The notes beneath the pieces were generated by a model. The model made no database searches and was not told the origin of the DNA. It was given only the letters and a program-made list of their open reading frames with translations. Positions 55,452-64,000 of a DNA stretch of 64,000 bases are shown here, piece after piece (positions within the stretch are counted from its first letter, which is position 1; each line of letters opens with the position of its first letter). The position numbers and the translations under genes were made by a program. This DNA is from Dysidea avara (taxonomy: Eukaryota; Porifera; Demospongiae; Dictyoceratida; Dysideidae), in assembly GCF_963678975.1 (NCBI RefSeq), contig NC_089285.1, forward strand, positions 5,566,694 through 5,630,693. The letters run 5' to 3'.

Positions 55452-55480
55452 CTTAGATGAGCTGGCCAACAGACAACAGT
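55452..55480 (-). pseudogene. NLE1 copy 2, damaged microexon
   Basis: CRLLASSSK is still readable with its donor, but an 8-bp loss removed the AG acceptor and the DPD codons present at 26084-26120. Confidence 0.75.
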
Positions 55481-55860
55481 TAACAGGAATTATGTACCAT
55501 AAAATATTATGTACTTATCAATGCAAAATAGTGTATACAATACACAGGCTGTTATGATCGCAGTACACAAAGTGTTATAACTACCAACAAAATTAATGAT
55601 AAATGTACGCAAGGACCAAAAGTTGAAAGCAAGCATAAAGCTTGTACAGCTACTGCAAATAAATGTTACAGTGGTGGTTAGGCCTACGCAGCTTCCAAAA
55701 GTAGCTAATTGACTATACCTTCCGTTGGCATCACAATAAAAGCTAATGGAGGTAAAAGCTAAGTCCACACCAATCATTTCCAACAGTTTGACTTCACATT
55801 TACAATTCAGTCTCACAACTATATGCAGAACATCTACACATGGTCTGCATATGAGCTTAC

Positions 55861-55958
55861 TGATGCATTGGTCTCCATGACAACCATGTTATCCACTGTC
55901 TGTGGCCAGTTAGGGAATTTCCCAATTGTTTACCAGTTACTGATTCCCATATACACAC
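55861..55958 (-). pseudogene. NLE1 copy 2, exon matching 26376-26473
   Basis: VCIWESVTGKQLGNSLTGHR then QWITWLSWRPMH, splice sites intact. WES replaces WDP, while LTGH is closer to the family than PSGH of copy 1. Confidence 0.85.
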
Positions 55959-56077
55959 CTGTAGATAGTATGATAAACTGATAACATGGTGTCTAGAAGA
56001 GAAATTTTCCCATAAAAATTGGATATGTCTCACACTGTGTAGTAGGGTATTAACATACTGTGTATAACTGTGTAGTA

Positions 56078-56799
56078 AAGTGGAACCTCTCTTAATGGTC
56101 ACCTGAGTTGGGTGGTCACCTCAGCAAAATGACCACGTGACTCTATGGTCCCAACTGATTCCTAAACAGTTTGTACAGAAATAGTTTGCATTAAGCGGTC
56201 ACCCATATGACACGTATAACAACACTTCGTTATACAAAAAGCCTCTCACAATGTGGCCATACAGCAACAGCCATAATGGTGAGTAAACTAGTTACACTAC
56301 TATAACATTTATACTCACAATTGTGTTCTGTATATATAAGCTTATAGCCACTCCATGGCTTTGTCTCTTCCGTGATTCTAATCAAAGCTCACCTCACAAT
56401 ATGTTAATTACCTCGGAATTTACAATTATGTAGTTTCCAGGTAAATGTCTTTTCAGTCTAAAATAAAGGTTAAACCACACCCTTTCCTTAACTGGTGTTG
56501 TAGCGAAACAGCCTAGTGATAATGTCTCCATACAGTGGCTTCTCCATACAGTGGCTTCTCGCTCTTGTTGGTCATCCTTCTGCTACTTTGTTTATGTCTG
56601 TTATGTAAGTAATGGATTGAAGAGTAGGCATGTGTGAGGATAACTATAATCCCAGGAACCTTTGTATAAAGGTCAAACCTTGGTTTGTGGCCTATGGCTG
56701 CTTTATAGAGACATGATATTGAGTTAGGCAGCCACCTCTCTATAAAGGCCAAATATCTCTGGCCTGAAGGTGACCGCTTTAGACAGATTCTACTGGAGT
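56078..56799. mobile_element. pogo/Tigger-like non-autonomous element
   Basis: Present in copy 2 and absent in copy 1 (GTGTAGTAGTAAGAG at about 26572). Ends: AAGTGGAACCTCTCTTAATG, GTCACC on the left and, reversed, CCAGTAGAATCTGTCTAAAG, CGGTCACC on the right. The target is TA-rich (GTAGTA on both sides). The end sequence is of the GGAACCTC type seen in pogo-like elements (recalled, not searched). Confidence 0.75.
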
Positions 56800-56863
56800 A
56801 GTAAGAGTATTATTAAGGGTGGTAGAGGGAAATGAGGTGGACAACTTCACACATTTCACTCAC

Positions 56864-56940
56864 CTTGCCAGCTTTACATCCTGATGCAATCTTCTTCCCA
56901 TCTGGTGACCAGGCAATACTGAGGATCCAATGGCAGTGAG
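56864..56940 (-). pseudogene. NLE1 copy 2, exon matching 26644-26720
   Basis: HCHWILSIAWSPDGKKIASG then CKAGK. SPDG is the usual WD-repeat form. Confidence 0.85.
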
Positions 56941-57005
56941 CTACATGTATGTAGAGCAAGAGAGAAAGATAAGACACTACATCAACCTTTTAGTATGTAC
57001 ACTAC

Positions 57006-57361
57006 AATAAGGTACCACTCAATTGTGTTAGCTATACAAGCACATTTCAACAACAATATGAACACCTAATAATGATACCTTTGATGTGACCATTGTAGGA
57101 ATTAATTGTGAACCATAGTGCTTATATTTCAGCAGTTACTTATAAGCACAAGGACTCCACTGAGAAGATGGCATTCAGCCCTGGCACTGGGTAAAGAGTA
57201 TGGGAGTTCACACTGATGCACAAACATGCCATAGGAGATGAGACAAAGTGTTAAGAGATCACAAGGACTGTGTTGATAATTAGAGTACGTCAACAATTGT
57301 AGTTTTTTGGTCTCACATACCAATGATCTCTCTCATGTTCTTGGTACGGTAGTACTGTATA
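57006..57361. other. No recognisable gene
   Basis: Sequence beyond the end of the NLE1 duplication. Nothing recognised. Confidence 0.4.
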
Positions 57362-57660
57362 TCAGGGATCATGAAAATTTGGGCTTTTCTGGCCAAAAAA
57401 TATCACCCAAAAAACCAGCTTCACAATACATGTACCATCCTGGCACTTTGGCAATATTGGTAAGGTACAACCAAGCCCAAAAGTGCCTTCAGTAAGATCC
57501 TAATGGCTTCCAATAAATTGTTACAAAATTTATAAAAAAAATTTATTCAATGGAATTTTCTACTGATTAACTACCTGCCTACACTGTACCTGATACCTTC
57601 AGGCAAGCGTAACTCGATAACGGCTGAAGCTATGGGCTTGATTTTTTTTTAATGTGCTAT
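57362..57660 (-). repeat. Hairpin-plus-tail family, reversed tail end (copy F1)
   Basis: Reads in reverse the tail end: GGGATCATG..GGCCAAAAAATATCACCC, AAGCCCAAAAGTGCCTTC, CAGGCAAGCGTAACTCGATA, GGGCTTGATTTTTTT. It equals the complement of 33610-33890. The TCAG stretch is reduced here. Confidence 0.7.
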
Positions 57661-58323
57661 ACACAGTTGTAACAACTAGTCTAATAAGAGTTGTACTGAT
57701 AAGCCAATAATTAACTCTTTTACCATAATCAGTAGTGGACTGTGGCCAACAGATTATTAGCCTATTCAGCTTCAGAAGGTGCAGTACCACTAGAGGGATG
57801 GTGTCAAAGGCTCTGGCATGTACTTAGCTAAATTGTTTATGTTTTGTGGCATAACCACAAAGCCAACACTGTACATGAATTCATTACAATGCAATAACCA
57901 TATCATGTATTCATGCCTAACACTACAACATGTCACTGGATAGCATTTAGCTAATAGTATTTTTGCAACTGTTATAGATAAATTTCCCAGTTATTTCTGA
58001 ATTGTGACTAGTGAATTTGTATGGCGATTGCATGATTTTTAATGAACTTGCAGCAGCATAGCAGGCCATAGAAATAAATTTTTCTTTGATTTAGCTCCTT
58101 CATACATACAATACTTTTTGTCATGTTACAGATACAGAGTGTGTTATTGTGGAGTTGAATTAATATACAACATAGTTTGTGGCCATGTATTGTCAGGGTG
58201 TACATATTGGTTTCATGAAAGTTTTATGGTGCCACTCGATCCTTTGATGTGGTATTGAATAATACATCAATACACATAGTTGTTTATCATACAGTACGGA
58301 GAGTAACTGTCTATTAGGGATCA
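57661..58323. other. No recognisable gene
   Basis: AT-rich sequence without identifiable features. Confidence 0.4.
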
Positions 58324-58804
58324 TCATTGGTGGATCTAGGATTTTTGAAAGGGGCTTTCTGGGAGGTGTAGCTATATATTTCCTCCATAAAGCCATTGCA
58401 TTAATATAACATTAATATAGCTATGTGACTATTGTGCTAGTCTACCACTTAGACATCCTTATTTGCTCTTTAATCAAAGAAAGATAATGGTTTTTCTTTG
58501 CTTTAAGTTCTCATCAGGGTCTCTTCTCTTTCGTTTTCTAATTTTTAACTCATGCAGAAACAAGCTCCTGAAAAAATAATTATCGAGTGAGCAGATGAGC
58601 TGTTGTGCATTTGATCTAGTTGGCCTCAGATATGAAAATGAAGACATTTTGTAAGTTATATTTATTATAAATGTTACTGTTATGATAAAGAGCTAATTAC
58701 AATGGAAGAATGGCTTATATACTCAGCCAGCATCACTTTTATACGTGAAATTCTGAAAGGGGGTTTCTGTTGAAACTACTGAAACCTTTCTAGATCCGCC
58801 ACTG
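58324..58804. mobile_element. hAT-like MITE inserted in a repeat tail
   Basis: Ends CATTGGTGGATCTAGGA and, reversed, CAGTGGCGGATCTAGAAA. Flanks GGGATCAT / ATCATGGAG suggest a short ATCAT target copy. It interrupts a reversed hairpin-plus-tail element that begins GGGATCAT before it and resumes GGTTCAGATTTCTGGCAAAC after it. Confidence 0.65.
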
Positions 58805-59290
58805 ATCATGGAGGTTCAGATTTCTGGCAAACCAGCCTCACAATACCTTCATGATGTCTTGGCAGTATTGGTGAAGTATAAATAAGCCCAAAAGTGTCTT
58901 CAGAATGGCCAAAAATGTTTTAGATCAGTTGCTATTAGCAGAATTTATTATAGACTGAATAACTGCCTGATGCATTTAGACAAGCGTAACTTGACAACCT
59001 GACAACCTTTAATGCTACAGGCTTGATTTCTTTGCTGTTAGATGTCACTTCAGCCCTACTGGTGCCTTTAGGGTTACCACAGTACATATAATGCATGAAT
59101 CATGGACCTACCTTTGTCCTCCTTTGTGTCCCATTTCTTTTCACCGAGTGTACAAGGTGTCGATTGTTGGTAGCACATATGGCTTCCTCTCTGTTGACTA
59201 TCACATTTGTAACAAAAATCATCAACATTTTCTGTAGTGATTGAAGAGATGTTTCTCGTAGTCATCTGTAATGCTGGGTAACTAGCTGAA
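58805..59290 (-). repeat. Hairpin-plus-tail family, reversed tail (copy F2)
   Basis: Complement of the tail, including GACAAGCGTAACTTGACAAC and, near 59105-59160, the KWDTKEDKGRSMIHALYVL block that matches DEWETKEDTGKSLKNALYVL of copy A when translated on the - strand. Confidence 0.7.
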
Positions 59291-59397
59291 CAACACGTAC
59301 ATGTGTGGGCTTAATAGACGAATAGAATACAGGTGACCACTGGTAATTGAATTGTCAAACTGCATATTAATCTTAACAAATATAAGGAAAAGTTAAG

Positions 59398-60330
59398 AAT
59401 TTTCAAGTTGGACTATAGATGAAAAAACGTAGTGAAACAAGTCAAAGTGCTGAAACAAGGAAGGTTGTCTATACCTGCTGATATACTAGTGGACATTAAA
59501 GCCCTAAACTTCAGTCTATACCCATGACTTAATTAGGGATTAAATGTCCACTGTAGGTATAGGCAACCTTCACCACTTTTAGCTATTCCTTTGTTTCACT
59601 ACTTTTTTGCTTTGATGAGTTTGATCCCTATAAAATTCCTCTACTTGTTTGTTTGTTTACTTTTTCATATCATAATGAGCCCACGCATACCACATTAAAA
59701 GAAAGAATGGCACCAGGCACACCATAATAAAGTAATTTTACATCAGAACGGGTACCCCAACAAACAATTATGTAACGGAAAGAGAGGTGACCATCACGCT
59801 CTGTTTTCAGCTATGCTACACCCATTACACAGCACTACAAACAAAGAACAGTATGAGAAGCGTCTCTGCAATCAATCCAGTTACCATGGAAAATATGGGC
59901 AATAAGTATAATAGCCAACACAGCCACATCACACTATCATAAATCAATACCTGCATTGTCAGCGAAAAGAACTAGGACACAAAGGAGGACAAAGGCAAGT
60001 CCATGATGCATGTATTGTATGTACTGCGGTTGACATGGCAAAAAGACACATCTTGGGATGAAGCAATGCTGAACAGTGAAGAAATCAAGCCCATAGTCTT
60101 ATCCATTGTCAAGTTATGCTTGGCTAGAGGCATCAGTTAGTTAGTTAGTTAGTCAGTTGGCATAAAATTATGTTGAATAGAAGCTTTATTAAAATTCCAT
60201 AGAAAAGGGTTTGGGGCTAGTCTGATTACATTTTTGGGCTTAGCTATGACTAACCAATGCTGCCAAGCTGTCATGACAGGAAATTGAGGCTGGTTTTAGG
60301 GTGGTATTTTTGGCTGGAAAGAAAATCCCA
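59398..60330 (+). mobile_element. Hairpin-plus-tail element, variant copy E
   Basis: The hairpin uses a different arm (AAGGTTGTCTATACCTGC..AGTGGACATTAA and complements TTAAATGTCCACTGTAGG, TATAGGCAACCTT) but keeps AGTGAAACAA.. / TTGTTTCACTA at the base, the linker CTACTTGTTTGTTTG, and a tail homologous to A and B (GAGCCCACGCATACC, GGACACAAAGGAGGACAAAGG). A TTAGTTAGTTAGTTAG stretch (60136-60151) replaces TCAG repeats. So different hairpins share one tail. Confidence 0.75.
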
Positions 60331-60479
60331 GTTCTATATGATTACAATGCCACAAACTGCTTTATAGTCATGTGTTTAAAATAAAATAATGAGCTCATTT
60401 ATGTTGTTTACGTTTGAATGTCATGGACTTCAATATGAATTCAGCAATTACCCACGTTTTTTTGTGATATAGGAAAGGT

Positions 60480-62495
60480 CATTCAACAACAGTTGCAGTG
60501 ATATGGATGAGTTTAATGTATTGCTCTCATCTTATGATCTAGATGGAGCTGCCAAAAGGTGTGTACTTGTTGAATATTTTCATTTAACTCATTTCAAAGA
60601 GTTTCAAAGTCGCATAATTGATGCTGTCTTAGAAAAAACAGACTAGTTGGTTATTCAACCCACTGGCAGTGGTAAAAGCCTGTGTTACCGATTTCCAGCT
60701 GTTTATACAAAGCAATCGACACTTTTAATTACGCCAACCATTAGTCTGATGCAAGAACAGACACACGAGTTGGAAAACTTGGGTTGTTTACTTGGGATCA
60801 GCTCAAGTAGATCCCAATGCTGAAAAGAAGGTATTCAGTGCTGATTTGAGTGCAGCAGTGGTTTTTGTGAGCCCAGAATGGTTGCTTAGTGACAAAGACA
60901 ACCATGTAAAAGTTCAGGCACTAAATGCAAACAATCAATTGGGTCCAGTAGCCATACACGAAGTGCATCTCATCTATGACTGACAAGACTTCAGACAAAC
61001 ATACAGAAAATTGAAGACTTGCATGCATTTTTTCCCAATGTTCCTCTGGTGGCTCTCTCTGCTACTGTTGTTCCTCAAGTAGAGGCAAAATTGAGGTCTT
61101 TTATGCACGATCCCTTAATTGAGAGAAGCTCAGTAAATCGTGCGAACATTTATTTGGCTGCTAAAGTGTGAAATTCTACAAGGTCAGATGGCTCAAAACA
61201 ATCCGTTTCATTAGACTCCAGAGATTTCAACAATTTTGCAGATCTCGTAACAGATTTGATTAAGGGGCAATGTAACATTATTTGCCTGTCACGTAGGACC
61301 TATTGTTTTAGCTTTGAGGGAGAGGGATGTGCTGGCTATTGGATATTATGGCAAAATGAAAGAATCAGAGAAGAGAGAAGCCTACATCAAATGGAAAGGT
61401 GGAGATATCCAGGTGATTGTTGCCACACATGCATTTGGGCTTGGTATAAATAAGAGTAATGTAAGGTTTGTCACATGGAATGGTTTGCCTCCATGCATGG
61501 GCACAGGAGTTTGGGAGAGCAGGAAGGGATGGTAAACAGTCTTATGCGTACATTTTCTATAATGATAATGACATACGGCATGTTGGGTACTGGGCTAGAG
61601 ACATGGCAAGGCAGCATCGTCCTAGTGACATTGATGATGCTGCACAATAAGAAAATTGCTTCTTCAGTTATTTGGAGAAGAACTGTCTGACATTACTTAC
61701 CCCAAGTAATGTTGTGATATCTGTGATCAAACCATAGGTTTGCTCACAGACAGAAAACCAGAATTAGCCTTACTTATACAAGCTATTGATGAATTGAAAA
61801 GTTTAGGTGAGGTGAAAATTACTGCATGGCTGAGGGGTGGAAATGTTGCTTGGATGCAAAATATTGTCAAGGCAAATCCTTCAGCATATGGGAAGAGTCC
61901 TCATGGACTATCTAAGGAATGGTGGAGGTACTTTATTCATCAGTGTGCTGCAGCAGGATATATTCTATGTGCAATTAAATTAGCTATTTTTGGATCTGCA
62001 GCTACAACCATTCAAGGAGTATACGCAAAATTAGAACCAACATCTAAAGGAAGAAATGCATTGACCAGTCAAGAAGCAGTATTGCTTCCACAGTTGAACG
62101 TGCCTAATGAAAAATTGCAGACATCTGTATCTAAGACAGCAGAGCACAAGAACAGGAAAAGGAAAGCATATTCTTCCAATTCTCAAGCCCCTACCATGTT
62201 CCAGTGAAAATTGGGTGCCTTTGCAAACCAAGAAAAAGTACCAATATCCAGGATGGCATGATGAAAACACTGCTGGAAACGTACTGTACTTTGCTGAAAA
62301 CATTGAATCTTTGCCCCATTATAGTGGTCCACATTTTTTGTGGTCAGACATTCAGCTAAGTAAGAGCAGTACAACTAAAAATAACTTTACGATGCAGATT
62401 AATTTGAAATCAGAACATCTGCACTATTGGCTCTCGTGGTGCAATGGGGTCAGAAGATGTGGTCAATGCAACCATGTTTTGCCACGATCATTTAT
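60480..62495 (+). pseudogene. RecQ-like DNA helicase, broken
   Basis: RecQ helicases unwind DNA with ATP. Readable in order: FKEFQSRIIDAVLEKTD, stop, LVIQPTGSGKSLCYRFPAVY (Walker A GSGKS), LLITPTISLMQEQ, FVSPEWLL, AIHEVHLIYD (HEVH where DEAH is expected), stop (a W codon lost) and QDFRQTYRKL, LVALSATVV, then YYGKM..KR, VIVATHAFGLGINKSNVRFV, EFGRAGRDGKQSYAYIFYND, QLFGEELSDITYP with C..CD.C zinc residues, and a winged-helix-like ITAWLRGGNVAWMQNIVKAN. At least three stops and four frame changes. The C-terminal part (62180-62495) holds KKYQYPGWHDENTAGNVLYF and CNGVRRCGQCNHVLPRS, an unfamiliar Cys-containing module. Confidence 0.85.
61740..62206 (+). pseudogene. RecQ-like C-terminal (winged-helix) frame
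   Basis: The longest intact piece of the RecQ-like pseudogene, 155 codons: LLIQAIDELKSLGEVKITAW, LRGGNVAWMQNIVKANPSAY, WWRYFIHQCAAAGYI, then a Lys/Arg-rich, low-complexity end. WWR.FI.Q....GYI is the shape of a RecQ C-terminal (RQC) winged helix. The frame overlaps a second coherent frame from 62180. Confidence 0.75.
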
Positions 62496-63593
62496 ACTGG
62501 ACTACTGGACTGGAATACTGGAATGGACTACTGGACTGACATTTTTTTTGGTTTTACACATTTTTAAGGTGGGGTTACTGTACATTTGGGTGGCTTGTAA
62601 CAACATTTCAACACTGAGTGGTGAATATGATACTAAAAAGTAGCTCTGATAAGTCAAATGGGTTCAATTAAATGTATTCTATCCACTGCTTGACAGTATC
62701 CGCTCTACTGTATAGCAGATACTGACATATAGGTATACCCAGAAATGTTTCTCTCGCTCATAGAGGCACACGTGATTATTGTGATACAACTTTCTATAAC
62801 ATATGCATATTGCGAATTGGTGACTAGTCACTGGAGTCCATGATATGTAATTGTGCAATAGGGACACATTAAATTAACCTACGTACTTTTATAACTTGTA
62901 TGTACTGTGTGCCGTACTGTATGCCATTGTGCTATGACAATGCAATTTTCTACTCCTATTAACAGCTAAATGACATTGTAATACAATTAAGGGGGCAAGC
63001 AACTATGTCCTATGGCTTACATCAATAAAATTATGTGTTTTATGTGAAGCTGTAAAAGCAACACAGATACTGTTCTCCACCTGATGAGTAACACATGTTG
63101 TAGTTGAGACATTGAACTTATGTTTAGTGCAAATCTGACTGAAATCCTCTGAAGTATGTACAAATTATCGCATGGTTACAAAACACTGTAATTTTAACAC
63201 TAAAATTGATTCTCCTCCTACAGCTAATTGTGAAAGTCCCCAAAAATTCTTGCTGTGGCTTGTAATAGCATTATCTTTAAAAGTATGGAAATAGATTTTT
63301 AGGAATGACTACTATGGCTTCAAAAGAGAAGATTACTAAAACTGTGAGACTAGATTCATAATTTGTAGAATTCCCATTCTTTAGGTCTAAAATACTAAAC
63401 TGAGTCTTACAGTCAGTACTTCTAACTGGAGATGGTGATTTTTAATTACCATAAACACATCTGATACAAAAGGGAGTGGAAAGCAAGCATAGATCAATGA
63501 AAACCAAGATTTTGCATGTGAAGCCATAGGAATTAGTAGCGTGCCCCATTTACAGAATACAGACATTTCATTCCAGTAATGAAATATTATATA
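62496..63593. other. No recognisable gene
   Basis: AT-rich and without motif. RecQ-like homology stops abruptly near 62495. Confidence 0.4.
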
Positions 63594-63706
63594 GTTATAC
63601 AACGGCCACGAGTGCTCTGCCTGATATAAACGCATGAGCCTGAGGGCCATTAGGCCCGAAGGCAAGTGCGTTTATACAGGCAGAGCACGAGTGCACGTTG
63701 TATAAC
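63594..63706. repeat. Hairpin element, 113 bp
   Basis: GTTATACAACGGCCACGAGT, GCTCTGCCTG pairs with CAGGCAGAGC, ACGAGTGCACGTTGTATAAC. The loop carries GAGGGCCATTAGGCCCGAAGG, itself palindromic. Non-coding. Confidence 0.85.
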
Positions 63707-64000
63707 TGTTATGTACCACTCACCTAATAGGTGGGGAGAGTCTCACAAGACAGCTGTAACGCTTATAAAGGCCAGGTTTCTAACATCGATTGTGGGTAAC
63801 CAAGCCGGACGTTGCGATGACGTTCCCCCTGCAGTACTGCAGCCACCTGAGATATTGAAAGCTAGTACGCTATGGGTTATATCACTAACCTGCATTCGCT
63901 GTTCGACTCTCATTATGTAGTGCTCAGCATGCCAGCGTGATCACTCAATCGCCATATAGACTAAGCGCCAGACTAATCGCCATAGTGATTCCCTCGAGCG
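63707..64000. other. No recognisable gene
   Basis: A short + strand frame (63666-63920) crosses the hairpin edge and has no motif. Left unassigned. Confidence 0.4.

Larger units (their letters stand above)
52612..57005 (-). pseudogene. Partial duplicate of NLE1 (middle exons)
   Basis: Direct copy of about 20575-26775, in the same orientation and 32 kb away. Homology begins at GATGATATACTG and ends near TTTAGTATGTACA. Seven exons can be matched. The exon equivalent to 24932-24975 is deleted (about 200 bp lost near 53060), and the acceptor of the DPDCR microexon is lost by a small deletion (about 55480). The last four exons and the 5' exons are absent. It cannot make a full Notchless. Exon identity with copy 1 is high, yet several residues are closer to the family than in copy 1. 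Confidence 0.88.

Noticed and set aside
52612-57005. Copy 2 as the true NLE1 gene
   Set aside because: It lacks the RYNKLK exon, one acceptor and the last four exons within the window, while copy 1 has them.

Overview
The window is animal nuclear DNA: AT-rich, dense in transposons, with genes split into short GT-AG exons. No name is attached to the sequence. The repeat style, a very high load of fold-back elements, and BEL/Pao, DIRS-like, hAT and RecQ-like fragments suggest an early-branching invertebrate. A sponge is my best guess, but that is inference from general resemblance, not proof.

Two host genes are supported by exon structure. (1) A mitochondrial ribosomal protein L18 gene (MRPL18) runs on the + strand: exon 1 at 12350-12643, exon 2 at 19097-19321, exon 3 at 19657-19737. 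All junctions are phase 0, there is a 6.5 kb repeat-filled first intron, and an in-frame TGA lies in exon 2. (2) A Notchless (NLE1) WD-repeat gene runs on the - strand from about 35.0 kb down to 19.9 kb. It meets MRPL18 tail to tail, with 155 bp between the two stop codons. Fourteen NLE1 exons can be placed with consistent splice phases. One expected short exon and the first exon are not found. An unidentified acidic open frame lies head to head with MRPL18 across a likely shared promoter at about 12.0-12.35 kb.

The middle part of NLE1 (about 20.58-26.77 kb) has a second, direct, partial copy at 52.6-57.0 kb. Comparing the copies reveals 'filled' and 'empty' insertion sites. A 3.0 kb DIRS-like element and an 0.8 kb fold-back occur only in copy 1. 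A 1.1 kb hairpin-plus-tail element and a 0.7 kb pogo-like element occur only in copy 2. Both copies carry a 29-bp minisatellite (13 and 21 units) whose unit includes the 3' splice site of the central WD exon, so the array is a ladder of copied splice acceptors.

The rest is mostly mobile DNA. It includes a 6.3 kb BEL/Pao LTR retrotransposon (35.19-41.47 kb) with nearly identical LTRs but broken coding regions, Ty3/gypsy integrase remnants, two hAT transposase pseudogenes (one split by a fold-back with a target-site duplication), and a RecQ-like helicase pseudogene (60.5-62.5 kb). There are several hAT-type MITEs with 8-bp target duplications, many long inverted repeats, and a recurring composite element made of a perfect hairpin followed by a 0.4-1 kb tail with a TCAG-repeat stretch. 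That composite element and the splice-site minisatellite are the best candidates for something not yet described.

Layout: 0-10 kb anonymous repeats and a local duplication; 10-12 kb a fold-back and the divergent frame; 12.3-19.7 kb MRPL18; 19.9-35.0 kb NLE1; 35.2-41.5 kb BEL/Pao; 42-52 kb decayed DNA with hAT remnants; 52.6-57.0 kb NLE1 partial copy; 57.3-60.3 kb repeat tails; 60.5-62.5 kb RecQ-like pseudogene; then anonymous sequence ending with a hairpin.
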